NCBI RefSeq assembly: GCF_900660445.2
Contig: NZ_LR214938.2
Coordinates: 664,348-728,347 of the forward strand
DNA: 64,000 nt
Origin: Metamycoplasma salivarium
Lineage (GTDB): Bacteria > Bacillota_I > Bacilli_A > Mycoplasmatales > Metamycoplasmataceae
Direction: 5' to 3'
The translations under genes and the position numbers were made by a program. Of the stretch, positions 1 through 10,418 are shown one piece after another. A model generated the notes under the pieces. That model ran no database searches, was not told the DNA's origin, and saw only the letters and a list, made by a program, of their open reading frames with translations. Position 1 is the stretch's first letter. Each line of letters opens with the position of its first letter.

Positions 1-99
1 AAAATTCATGTTAATGAAAAATTAAAATTTCATGTTCCTAATGAAAAATATCGCAATATTATTAAACAAAAAGTTTTCGAAATTGCTCAAAAGTTATAA
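1..99 (+). CDS. C-terminal end of an unrecognised protein (partial)
   Basis: An open frame runs in from the left edge and stops with TAA at 97-99, giving the last 32 residues of a lysine-rich protein. I do not recognise the family. Immediately downstream, a different frame is open from about 63 to a TAA at 198-200 and encodes about 30 plausible residues (KIPKSVGEMTNISTQIGYIL). The real gene may therefore continue to 200 through a one-base frameshift near 95-107. Too little is visible to decide. Confidence 0.45.
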   Translation, partial: KIHVNEKLKFHVPNEKYRNIIKQKVFEIAQKL

Positions 100-207
100 G
101 TAATATAAAAATTCCTAAGTCTGTTGGTGAAATGACAAACATTAGTACACAAATAGGTTATATCTTACAAGCACTTGTTAATAATTTCATAGTTCCATAA
201 AAGTATG

Positions 208-250
208 AAAAAAGAGCAATCATAAATTATTTGATTTGCTCTTTTTATTT
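208..250. terminator. Bidirectional intrinsic terminator
   Basis: The stem AAAAAGAGCAA-TCA pairs with TGA-T-TTGCTCTTTTT around a short AT loop and ends in a T tract. It sits 8 nt after the stop at 198-200 on the plus strand and just past the 3' end of the minus-strand tRNA pair, so it can serve both directions. Confidence 0.75.
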
Positions 251-266
251 GGCCTGTTTAGTGATA

Positions 267-340
267 TGGTGCGGATGAAGGGAATCGAACCCTCGTATTC
301 AGATTGGCAACCTGATGTTCTACCATTGAACTACATCCGC
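267..340 (-). tRNA. tRNA-Gly (anticodon GCC)
   Basis: The minus strand folds as a cloverleaf: acceptor GCGGATG pairs with CATCCGC, the T-loop is GGTTCGATTCC, and the anticodon loop TTGCCAA gives GCC. The discriminator base is A and CCA is encoded. It is 2 nt from the next tRNA, so the pair is likely co-transcribed. It reads GGC and GGU codons. Confidence 0.95.
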
Positions 341-342
341 AA

Positions 343-416
343 TGGTGCAAGTGAAGGGAATCGAACCCTCATATTCAGCTTGGAAGGCTGATGTTCTACC
401 ACTAAACTACACTCGC
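343..416 (-). tRNA. tRNA-Gly (anticodon TCC)
   Basis: Minus-strand cloverleaf with acceptor GCGAGTG/CACTTGC (one G-T pair), anticodon loop CTTCCAA (TCC), T-loop GGTTCGATTCC and encoded CCA. It lies directly upstream of tRNA-Gly(GCC), so two glycine isoacceptors sit in tandem. Confidence 0.95.
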
Positions 417-472
417 AAAAATGCATTAGTAATTATATAAGAATTTTTACAAAAAAATTAAAAATAAAAAAA

Positions 473-548
473 TGGCGATCGCGGCAGGAATCGAACCTGC
501 GACAACAGGCTTAGAAGGCATGTGCTCTATCCCCTGAGCTACGCGACC
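473..548 (-). tRNA. tRNA-Arg (anticodon TCT)
   Basis: Minus-strand cloverleaf: acceptor GGTCGCG/CGCGATC, D-arm AGCTCAGGGGATAGAGC, anticodon loop CTTCTAA (TCT), T-arm GCAGGTTCGATTCCTGC and encoded CCA. One anticodon-stem pair (29-41) is mismatched. It decodes AGA, the main arginine codon in AT-rich mycoplasmas. Confidence 0.93.
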
Positions 549-638
549 ACACAATATTATTTTAGCACAAATGTTGGCATATATTTTGTTTTTAAGTAAA
601 CTAATTTACAATATAATTTTATTAGAAATGAGGTATTT

Positions 639-1238
639 ATGAACAAGATTATTGTCTTATATGCATCCCCAATTCCCCAAGAAAAATCAATTTCAACATA
701 TCTAGCTAAGAAATTTATTGATGAATATAAACAACATAATAAAGATGATAAATTTATAGAAATCAATTTAAATACTTTGGATATCGCAAAGGAAACTTTG
801 ACATCATTGAATTTTGATGCATTTTTCGCAAATCCTAAAAATGATGAATATATTGAAATATTAAAGCAAGCGAATAAGTTAGTTATTGCAGCTCCAATGA
901 TTAATTTTAATATTCCTGCAACTTTGAAAAATTTCATTGATCATATTGCAATTGCTAACAAAACCTTTTCTTACAAATATTCTAAAAAAGGTGATGCAAA
1001 AGGTTTATTAGATAATTTGAAAGTTCAAATAATTACTACACAAGGTGCACCAGAAGATTGATATTTATTTTCAAGTCATGCTACATATTTAAACGGACTT
1101 TGAAAATTTTTAGGTGCTAATGTTATGAAAACTATCAAAATTTGTGGTTTAAAAACTCAAGAGTTTAGTTCAAAAACACATGAAGAAATTTTTGAACTAA
1201 ATAAAGACAAAATTTTAGAAGCCGCTAAAAATTTTTAA
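639..1238 (+). CDS. azoR: FMN-dependent NADH-azoreductase / flavodoxin-fold quinone reductase
   Basis: The product is 199 aa, the usual AzoR length, with one TGA-Trp at 1059-1061. AzoR enzymes are cytosolic flavodoxin-fold oxidoreductases that use FMN and NADH to reduce quinones or azo compounds. The family pattern is visible: an N-terminal beta strand with IVLYASP, the FMN-binding stretch APMINFNIPATLKNFIDHI (about residues 88-106) and TTQGAPEDW near residue 141. The start follows GAGG (630-633), and a TATAAT box lies at 612-617. The physiological substrate cannot be told from sequence. It may share a transcript with the permease that follows 18 nt later. Confidence 0.85.
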
Positions 1239-1256
1239 TAGCAATGGTTTGAGAAA

Positions 1257-3008
1257 ATGAATAATTTAATTGATGAAAAACCACCAGAAAACATAACTAA
1301 ACCTAATAAAACCAAGAAAATCGGATTTTTTTCTGCAATCTTTCTTGTTTTTGGTGTGACAACTGGAACTGGAATTTTTTTAAGATCAAAAGCAGTTTTA
1401 GAAAAATCGGTATTTAATATTGTTTGAGCAATTATTGTGTGACTAATTGCAGGATTTGCAGTAATTGTTATGGCTTTAAGCTTGGTTGAAGTCGCTTCGG
1501 GATGTGACGACAATTTAAGCATCATTGGTTGAACAAAAAAATTTAGTACACTTCATATTTATAAAGCAACTAAATTTTTGATGACATATTTATACTTGCC
1601 ATTTACATATATGGTGATGCCTGCATATGTTATTTTACAATTCCAAAATGGACTTAGTGCATTTACAAATAACGCTAATGTCATTAATTTCAATAATTCT
1701 AAAGGCGCACCTTGATTTTATTTTTTAATTGCTCTAGCAATTAGTGTATGAGCACTTTTTACTGGTGGCCTTAGTTCAAAAATTGGTAATATTCAAAATT
1801 GGATTTTAACAATAATCAAATTTATTCCAATGATAGCAGTAACAATTATTGGATTTGTTTTTATTGGAAAATATGGAATTAATTATCAACCACTAACAAA
1901 ACAAAATTTATTTAATAAAGAGAGTTTATCAATGTTTGGTGTTTCACCATTTTTTGGTGTGTTTGGTGCAATTGGTGGTATTTTCTTTGCTTTTGATGGA
2001 TTTTATACAACAGCAGGATTGCAAACTGAAATGAAAGAACCTAAAAAAACACCCTTAGTTTTAGCGTTAGGTCTTTTATTTATCACTATAGTTTATATTG
2101 TAATTGCAACTTCTATGACTTTAGGAGCTAGTGCTTTACCATTAGGCAATAAAAAAGAAATTGGCGGATTTTATGAGTTTGGTGCACAGTTAAAAGCGAA
2201 TGGATTTGGTTGAATTTTTGGTATTGTTAACATTTGCATTTCGTTAGGTATTTTAGGAATTATTAGTGGTTTTAGTATTTGAACAGCAAGATGAATTGAA
2301 AATTTAATTGAAGAAGGAGAAATTTTAATTCCTGCTAGAGCATATAAATATATGAAGAATGCTAAAAGACCATTAGTTGGCTGCTGATATGTTTTGCTTT
2401 TGTCACTACCTTATATGTTATTTGCAACAATTATCGGTGCATATGTTTATAAAAATGAATCATTACCTAACATTTATGGATATGGAATAAACAATTTAAT
2501 TGGATTTTGTGACTTAATGGGAAATTGAATGGCTGTTTTTTCATTTAGTTTTATTGCTTTTTCAATTATTGGTGTAATTAAAAATCGTAAAACTAATAAA
2601 GTTGCAACAATTAAATATAAACACACGATTTGGTCTGGATATACTGCAATTATTATGATTTTTATAGTCTTGATTTTAACAATCATTGAACCTTTTACTT
2701 CAACAGGAATTGCAACAAATAGATACTATCAAACATTAAATAATAGTGCTTTGACAATATTAGAAAAACAAACACAGCTTCAAAATATTAAATCAACTTT
2801 GATATCACATATTTTAACGTCAATTTTATTTATTTTATATACAACAATTTCATTTACAAGTATGTATATTGAAAAATTAGTTGCTTTAAAAAGACATAAA
2901 AAACTTACAAAATTAATTAATAGTGAAACTGATAAAAATAAAAAAGAATTATTATTAATTTCTAATGAATTAAATAATAAATTGCTTATGACTTATAATG
3001 TTTTCTAA
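1257..3008 (+). CDS. APC-family amino-acid permease
   Basis: The 583-aa integral membrane protein has about 12 hydrophobic segments. Near the N-terminus it carries the APC-superfamily pattern GVTTGTGIFLR (about residues 35-45), where the first helix unwinds around the substrate. Several TGA codons are read as Trp, which is why the frame looks broken under the standard code. A long hydrophilic loop and a charged lysine-rich tail follow the last helix. The start at 1257 has only a weak Shine-Dalgarno (TTTGAGAAA). Substrate specificity cannot be assigned; the family imports amino acids, which mycoplasmas cannot synthesise. Confidence 0.85.
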
Positions 3009-3070
3009 AAATGTGTTAATTTTAAGAAAACACTTATAATTAAGTAATATTTTATTCAAAAAGGAATATT

Positions 3071-3520
3071 ATGCAAATTGAAAATCAAACAAACGAAGTT
3101 CGAATTGATACTTCTAAAATTTTAAGAAGATCGCAAACTTTTATGGGACTAGCAATTTTAAAATTTACCACAATTATCATTTTAATTGTTGTAGGTATTT
3201 TTATACTTGTTGATCAAAATAAAAGTGACAATTCTGGATCAAAAATTTTAATAGCTATGATGGCTGGAGCTTGAGGATTTATTACACTTATTTTAGTAAT
3301 TTCTTATGTTGTAAATCTTAAATTAATCAAAGCAACAAACAGTAATTCAAATCGTATATTGATGTTAGTTGGAATTATAATTTCAGGAATTATTGCTTGA
3401 ATTGCTTTTTATAAATGATATAGAGCAGCTAAAAATAATAAATTTTCAAATTTAAATAATGGCAATGTAAACCAAACATTAACAAATTCATTTGATTCTA
3501 ATAACATGCCAAAATACTAA
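3071..3520 (+). CDS. Small membrane protein of unknown function
   Basis: A 149-aa protein with no family I recognise. A charged N-terminus (about 25 residues) precedes three hydrophobic stretches (about 30-48, 62-84 and 95-113), followed by a polar Asn-rich tail. TGA encodes Trp in the second and third segments. The start has a good ribosome-binding site (AAAGGAATATT-ATG). It is the last gene before a bidirectional terminator shared with clpB. Confidence 0.7.
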
Positions 3521-3547
3521 TTTCATTTGTCAAAATAAAGTTAAAAA

Positions 3548-3573
3548 AAGCTTGCAAAAAAGCAAGCAAATTT
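3548..3573. terminator. Bidirectional intrinsic terminator between convergent genes
   Basis: Perfect 6-bp stem GCTTGC / GCAAGC (3550-3555 with 3562-3567), an A6 loop, and A- and T-rich flanks on both sides. It lies between the 3' ends of the plus-strand membrane protein and minus-strand clpB. Confidence 0.8.
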
Positions 3574-5720
3574 TAATTTAATTCATCTTTTTTAGAAGTC
3601 ACAACAACAATTTTGTCTTTGTCGATTACAATAGGAACGTTGTCTCCTTCCTTAATTTTTCCATCAATTAAATTTAATGCCAAAGTTCCTTCTAAATTCT
3701 TTTGAATATATCTTCTAATTGGACGAGCTCCGAAAGCAGGATCATATGAATTTTTAGCAATATATTCAACAACTTCTTTGTCATAAGTCATTTTGACATT
3801 ACTATTTTTTATAAGTCTATTTTTAAGTTTGTTAAGTTCAAGTTCAACAATATCTTTAATAGTTTTTTCATCAAGTGAGTTAAATTTAACAACTTCATCA
3901 ATTCTGTTAATGAATTCAGGACGTAAGTGTTTTAATAACATATTTTTAAGTTCATTATAATCTTTTGAACCCGAAGACATATCACTGCCTAAATTAGAAG
4001 TCATAATAATAATTGTGTTTCTAAAATTAATTTGACGTCCTCTAGCATCAGTTAATGTACCATTATCCATAATTTGTAATAATAAATTTAAAATATCGAC
4101 ATTTGCTTTATCAATTTCATCAAATAAAACAATTGAATAAGGATTTTGTCTAACTTTTTCAGTTAGTTGTCCACCTTTTTCATAACCAATATAACCAGGT
4201 GCAGAACCTATTAAACGACTGACTGAATATTTTTCCATATATTCAGACATATCAAGTCTAATAATTCTGTTTTCATCATCAAATAAATTTTCTGCTAATG
4301 CTCTAGCAAGTTCGGTTTTACCAACACCAGTAGGCCCTAAGAATAAGAAACTTCCAATTGGACGGTTTGGGTCATTAATATTAGCTTTTGCACGTCTTAT
4401 AGCTTCTGCAACTAATTTAATAGCTTCAGGTTGTCCCTTAACTCTTTTATTTAATGATTGTTCTAAGTTAATTAGTTTATTTTTTTGTGCTTCTAATAAT
4501 TTAGCTACAGGAATCTTAGTTCATTTGCTTACAACTGAAGCTACTTCTTCAGCATCAACTAATTCTTTAACTAACCTATCTTTTTGAGAAGCTATTTTAG
4601 TTTCAGCTTCTTTTAATTGTTTTTGCAAATTAGGCAATAATACATACATAATTTTTGAAGCTTCAACATAATTACCTTCACCTTGATAAATAGTTAATTT
4701 ATTTTTCAATGTTTCAATGTCTTCTTTAATTCCAGAGATTTTTTGAATTAATCTCTTTTCTGCTTCTCATGATGATTTTAAAGTTTGTTCTTCAACACGA
4801 GCTTTCTTTAATTCTTCATCAATTTCTTTAATTCTATCAGTAACTTTTTTTGAATTAGTTTCATTTTTTAATGCAACTTTTTCAATTTCAAGTTTTGCTA
4901 TTTGTTGTTGAATTTTTTCAAGCGGTTCTGGAATGTAATTCATTTCAGTTTTAATATTTGAAGCAGCTTCATCAATTAAATCAATTGCTTTATCTGGCAA
5001 GAAACGATCTGAAATATATCTTGCTGATAAATTAGCAGCTGCTACTAAAGCATCATCTTCTATTTTTACATCATGATATGTTTCATATCTTTCTTTAATA
5101 CCTCTTAAAATTGTAATAGTATCATCAATTGAAGGTTCTTCAATAAATACTTTTTGCATTCTTCTCTCTAATGCAGGATCTTTTTCAATCTTTTCACGAT
5201 ATTCATCTAATGTAGTAGCACCAATTAAATGTAATTGACCCCTTGCCATCATAGGTTTAATAATATTAGCAGCGTCCATTGAACCATCACTAGTGCTACC
5301 TGCTCCTACTAACATATGAATTTCATCAATAAATAAGATAATATTACCATTAGATTCTTCAACTTTTTTTAGGACATTTTTAATTCTCTCTTCAAATTGT
5401 CCTCTAAATTGAGTACCTGCAACTAAACTTGCCATATCAAGTTCAACAACAGTTTTATTTTTTAAATTTTCAGGTACTTGATTTTCAACAATTTTTCTAG
5501 CAAGACCTTCAACAATTGCAGTTTTACCAACTCCTGGTTCTCCAACAAGAACTGGATTATTTTTAGTCTTACGACTTAAAATCCTAATAATCGATCTAAT
5601 TTCATCATCACGATTAATAACTGGTTCTAACTTATTTGATGAAGCTAGTTCAGTTAAGTTCCTTCCATATTCTTTTAATGGATCTTTAGTATTTTCGTTT
5701 GGTGTATAAGAAAAGTCCAT
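3573..5720 (-). CDS. clpB: ATP-dependent disaggregase ClpB, form lacking the N domain
   Basis: The product is 715 aa against about 860 for full-length ClpB. Translation begins just before the first AAA+ module, so the substrate-binding N domain is absent, as in other mollicute ClpB proteins. Visible parts are Walker A GEPGVGKT (60-67), Walker B ILFIDE (128-133), a coiled-coil middle domain (about 320-420) and a second AAA+ module with GPTGVGKT near 460. ClpB rescues aggregated proteins in the cytosol with DnaK. The start has a strong Shine-Dalgarno (AGAGGGGG). A CIRCE element 38 nt upstream implies HrcA repression and heat-shock induction. Confidence 0.97.
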
Positions 5721-5757
5721 ACTTTTACCCCCTCTAAAACTCTATATAAATAAAATT

Positions 5758-5784
5758 TTAGCACTCTTTGCTGTCGAGTGCTAA
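5758..5784 (-). promoter_or_regulatory. CIRCE operator (HrcA binding site) upstream of clpB
   Basis: A perfect inverted repeat TTAGCACTC-N9-GAGTGCTAA, matching the consensus CIRCE operator in both arms and spacer length. It sits between the clpB start and its presumed promoter, so HrcA would block clpB transcription at normal temperature. Confidence 0.95.
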
Positions 5785-5817
5785 AAATTGTTATTTTTTT
5801 GTTTTAGAAGTTTATAA

Positions 5818-7149
5818 TTAATTTCTTGGTTTTCTTAATAATAGATATGATTCCATTTTTTTATTAAAAACTAATCGATTGATTTTTATTTCATGTGAAT
5901 TATTGACATAGCCCAAAGTTATTTGTTTTAGTCTAGAAAGAACATTTTTATCAATTGCATAATTTATAATTAATTTTCCATTTATATCAAAATTGAAAAA
6001 ATTTCTATCGAAATAATAATGTCAAGAATTATGCATCATTATTCCATTATTAGGATCACTTAACATTTGCATTAGTTCATTAATGGCCTTATCCATCTTA
6101 ATTTCGGCTATTGTTTGATATTTTTTATCGCTAATTATTGCATATATGTTTTCTTTAATTGATCAAACATCATAAAGATGACACGCCTCGCAATCTCTCA
6201 AATCAAAAGATGGAGGTTCGGTATTTAATAACTCATTGCATTTGTTCGTTACTATGTCTAGTTTTCTACTCTCGATAATTTGATCTCTAATTTTTGACCT
6301 TTCAATATTAATTAATCCATCTAATTCATCTTTGTATAAATCAATAACTCTTGCTTCTTCTATATTCTCTATATACATTTCATTTCTATCTACGCTATTT
6401 GTTAATGAATTGTACAAGTCATTTATAAGAAATTCAAAGTTATAGTTAATATTTAATAGTTCAATAATTTTTTTATATGTCTCTTTATTGCACTTACTAA
6501 TATATTCTAAGTAGACACTTGAATTAAAAGTTATCGAGTTAAAGACTTCATCACTAGAAAAAACTTCATTACTTTTTTTCATAATTCGTTTAAGTTCTAT
6601 GTTTGATTCATAATTGTTATATATATTTTGAGAAAAAATTAAACAAAGAAAAATTGAAAAACCAAAATTATTTACAAAGCTAATAGGTGAGTCTCCTAAA
6701 TATTGGATAGTATAAACAATATCTTTTACGAATAGTTTTTTCATATAGTCTTCTTGAGAAATAAATTTTAATATTTTTCTCGCACACACTATATTACTAA
6801 CGCCATATGTACTTAATTGTTTAAAAATTTTTACGACATCAATATTGAAAAACCCTAATGCAATCCCTTCTTGCAAAAATTGTCTTGTTCCAGATTTAGA
6901 CCAATCATTTCCTCTTGAGATAGGTGTGATGATAATATTATTATGTTTAATAATATAACGATCTTGTAATGTTTTTTGAATAGTAAAGTTAGGTATTTCT
7001 ATAACATTTTTAAGCTCTTTAATGTTATTGTGAAATCTTTCCCATGTAGTATAGATTGATGTATCAATATTTCAAATTTCTGCACTTGATTCAACAAAAC
7101 TTCTTATTAAAAATTCTATTTTTTTAAAAATTTCCAAATGATTATTCAT
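5818..7149 (-). CDS. HNH-family endonuclease, probable restriction enzyme
   Basis: A 443-aa protein. The C-terminal 75 residues hold an HNH-type nuclease pattern: CEACHLYDVW (320-329, with H324), then NNGIMMHNSWHYYFD (367-381, with N368-G369, H377 and D381) followed by a NGKLI strand. This matches the HNH_2 style found in several Type II restriction enzymes. The rest looks helical and may recognise DNA. It has its own ribosome-binding site (TAGGAGAAAAA-ATG), and its start overlaps the end of the methyltransferase gene by 8 nt, the usual restriction-modification arrangement. Whether it cuts unmethylated or methylated DNA cannot be seen. Confidence 0.75.
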
Positions 7150-7946
7150 TTTTTTCTCCTAAATAAACAATACATTGTGAAATCATTTCTTTAATTAAAA
7201 GTAAAGGAATTGCACTTCTTTTTGAATATGAACCATAAGCCATATGTGAATTATTGCCTTCAACTCTAGTTTTTTCAAATTTGAATTTGATATTTGATTT
7301 AAAAATAGTTGGTTTCAAACTAAATTTATTGTCATATGTGGAATAATATACATCATTCATGTATCCATTAAAGGCTCAATGATTTTTTTGAAATTCCCAA
7401 GTTTTAGAAGTTTTTGGGTTTTCTATTACTCATATTTTGGGATTAAAATGTCTAATAATTTCGATTGTTCCCCCAACTGTGGATTCTCCTATAATCCTCC
7501 CTCGTTCTTTTTGAACAAAATATCTTCTTTTAACAGGGTGACATACTTTGTTATATTCATCATAATATTTAGAGTTCATTACAATTCAGTGATTATTTTC
7601 ATCAATTTTGCGAAACATTTTTCCACCACAATCTGCTCCTGACCAAGACTCACATGGAGGTGATGCTAAAATAATGTCTGGCTTAGGAAAATTAGATATT
7701 TGCTTAATTAAATTAAAATTGCTTAATGATAAATCAACTAAATGATAAAAATATCCCTCATTTTCAGGGAAAGTTATATTGTTGATGCCAAAACAATGTA
7801 CTTCAAAGTGACCATCAAAATATTTTTGAATTGCTTTTTTATATGAAGATTCTGCATCATCATATAAAGCTCAAATTACAAGTTTCTGCTTGTTACTCTC
7901 TCTCTCTCTCTCTCGAGCCGACAATATTAGTTAATTTTGAAGACAT
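7142..7946 (-). CDS. DNA cytosine-5 methyltransferase, phase-variable and out of frame here
   Basis: The catalytic part shows DIILASPPCESWSG (motif IV, catalytic Cys near residue 99) and WVIENPKT (motif VI ENP, near 173), as in C5-cytosine methylases. The only start with a Shine-Dalgarno is ATG 7946-7944 (AAGGAATTTATT-ATG). From it the frame enters (GA)9 at 7914-7896 and hits TAA after 17 codons; the methylase frame is the other one. Gaining one GA unit or losing two would join them into a 268-aa protein. A TTG at 7924-7922 is in the methylase frame but lacks a ribosome-binding site. TGA-Trp codons occur. The pattern says phase variation, with the gene OFF in this copy. Confidence 0.8.
7896..7914 (-). 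repeat. Dinucleotide repeat (GA)9 inside the methyltransferase reading frame
   Basis: On the minus strand the tract is nine GA units plus a final G, coding for alternating Arg and Glu at residues 12-17. It begins 32 nt after the ATG. Such tracts change length by slipped-strand mispairing and switch translation on or off. It is the only long dinucleotide repeat I noticed in the window. Confidence 0.9.
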
Positions 7947-8024
7947 AATAAATTCCTTATTTAATATTTAAATAAAACACTATTTATTGTTTTAGACTGT
8001 TTGTGCGCTTTTGTTAGAATTTTG

Positions 8025-9176
8025 TTAATCTAATTTATCAAGCATATCTCTCAAAATTTTTAAATTAATTAGAATTTCTATTAATGCATCACTATTAAAG
8101 TTTTTTATATATCTTTCAAAATAATATTTCATTGCATTAGTTACATTTGCAAATGAATAATATAATAAATTTAAAACAAATTTTGTAGATTCTTTATAGG
8201 ATAAAGATCTAGCAAAATATGCAGAATGAGATACTTTGCTAGCTGATTCATATTGCTCATATTTAATGTAACTTTCTGCAATTGGTAGCAAGCCATCTTT
8301 TAAATTTAGCTTGCAATTTTTTTCTTCAAAGTCGCTTAAAAACATAAGTCAACCATAATGAATAAAATCCTTTTTGCGATTTGTAATCTTATAATGTTTC
8401 ATTATATTTTCCAAATCTTCTTCTACTTCTTTTCTTTCTTCATCATCAAAAATGTAAGGATTATCTAAATTTTGAAAAGCTATAAATCTAAGATATGCTT
8501 CACTAATTTTTAAAGGTTGATAAATTAATACTGTTAGTGTAAGTTCTGATTCAAATAAGCTTCTTCAAATTGTAATTGCATCGTTTAATAAGGCATTATC
8601 TACAAGTAAACAACACGATTTCATTTGTTCGGTAATTCTTAAAAATACATTACCGACTGCATTTAATTTGTCATCATCCTTAATTTGTTTATATTGATCT
8701 TTATATAATTTATGCAAAAGGTTAACTACCATTATAATTTTTGAAACAAATGGATTAAAGAAACTTATATTTTTTGAAATTTGACCAATATGTTTATTAA
8801 CAATTAATTCCCTTACAATATTTTCGCAAAGTTCTTGTTTATATCTATTACTATCTTGCAATTGAATGCGATCATAATCATTTAGACCTTTTATTCTAGA
8901 TGCATGTTTTTCGGTAACTTGTATAATCATTTCTTTCAATAGATTTTTATCATCTATTGGATAAGAAACTAATTTTTTATCATTTTTGTTAAGAAAGTCA
9001 TAATATGCTTTTTCAACACATTTAACATAATTAAAGATTACATTTTCCTTCAATATTACATTAGGGTCATCTTTTCTTTTTGGCTCTAAGTAGTATTTGA
9101 CTTCATTTCTTAAAAAATTATCCGAAAATTTTTCTAAGAAAGCCAAATCTTTTCATAGTTCGAAATTATCAAACAC
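8025..9176 (-). CDS. DUF5677-like protein of unknown function
   Basis: A 383-aa, largely helical soluble protein. The centre resembles DUF5677: a run like CCLLVDNALLNDAITIWRSL (about 180-199) followed by helices and YWFD/HY-type positions, but the function of that family is unknown. I chose GTG 9176 because AAAGAGG lies 6 nt before it; TTG at 9146 has no such site. It contains TGA-Trp. It lies 78 nt upstream of, and on the same strand as, the methyltransferase and nuclease, so it may be part of the same transcription unit. It could be an accessory defence gene, but that is only a guess from position. Confidence 0.6.
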
Positions 9177-9371
9177 TTTTAACCTCTTTATTTTTATACT
9201 AACTTGTATATATCTCTATAATTCATTTTATAAAATGTAAAAAATATTTTGTTGAATTTTTATTAAAAATAATGCTTATATTAAAAATTAAGATATTTCT
9301 AAAAAACTACTGTATTTTAAGTATTTTATTATCGAATTAAAGTATAATCTTTCAAGCAAAAGCGAGGAAAA

Positions 9372-10418
9372 ATGAAGAAAAATTTATTTTTAATTTCTAG
9401 TTTAGTTTTAACTACATTTCCAATAGTTGGTTTGGTTAGTTGTAAACCACTTAAACAACAAAAATTTACTTTTACAGATATGACTAATTCAATAGTATCT
9501 ATTAAGAAACCAAGCAAGATAGCAATTCCTTCAAGAGCGGCATTTGATATGATGGTTGCTTTTGAACTTAGTGATTATATTGACGGTGTGTACAAAAATA
9601 GTTTAACAAACCCATGAGTTAGCAAAATATTTCCAAAAGCAAAAGATTTTTATTCATATAGTTACAATCCAACTATTGAAACATTTTTAAAGAGAAATGT
9701 TGATTTAGTAATTACACCCGAAAATTCGATGCGTCAAAATCTAAATTCTAAAGGTTTGGATGCTTTTACAATTAGTCAATATCATCATCCTGAATATACG
9801 AAAAAAGACATTTTTACTTTTCCTAATATTTTAAAAAAAGTGTTTAGTGATAACAAAAGTGTTATTACAAAAATTGATAATTTCATTGAGCAAACTAATG
9901 TAATTATTAATGAAATAACTTCGAAATTAGCAAATGTAAATGCTAATGGTAAGTTGTTTTATTGAAGAAGCGATAAAAAAAGCAATCAAGCAGTCACGGA
10001 AAATGATTTTTCATTTGTTAGTTATTCTGCCAAACTTTTAAAAACAAAATTTGTTGGATTAGATTATAAAAATGAAAAAATATCTGATGAAGAACTAATT
10101 AAACAAAATCCTGACACTTTTATTTTTGGTGGTCAATATCAAAATGAAAATATTGAAAAATTTAAGACTAATGCAAAATTTGCTGGGTTAAAAGCAATAA
10201 AAGAAAATAGATTATTTAATTTACCATTAGGATTTGTTATGTTTGAACAATTAGGAGTTGAAATTCCTATTTATTTAGCACATTTGGCAAACATTTTATA
10301 TCCAAAAGTTTTTAACTTTGATATTAGAAAAATGATTAAAGATTGTTATAAATATTATTTTAATTATTCATTAACTTCAAACGAAATTGAACTAATGTTG
10401 TTAGGAAAAACTAATTAA
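9372..10418 (+). CDS. Substrate-binding lipoprotein of an iron-complex (FecB-like) ABC transporter
   Basis: A 348-aa protein with a lipoprotein signal peptide ending in the lipobox GLVSC (Cys24 is the lipid anchor). The body has the long-helix binding-protein layout of the FecB/BtuF type: an N-lobe strand SKIAIPSRAAFDMM, a Y-rich segment and NPDTFIFGG before the second lobe. It would capture an iron complex, haem or corrinoid at the cell surface and pass it to the permease. The next two genes overlap head to tail (1 nt and 8 nt), so the three form one operon. Ligand identity cannot be determined from sequence. Confidence 0.8.

Noticed and set aside
7922..7924. TTG as a constitutive start for the methyltransferase
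   Set aside because: It lies in the right frame but has no Shine-Dalgarno, while ATG 7946 has a strong one; kept only as an alternative.
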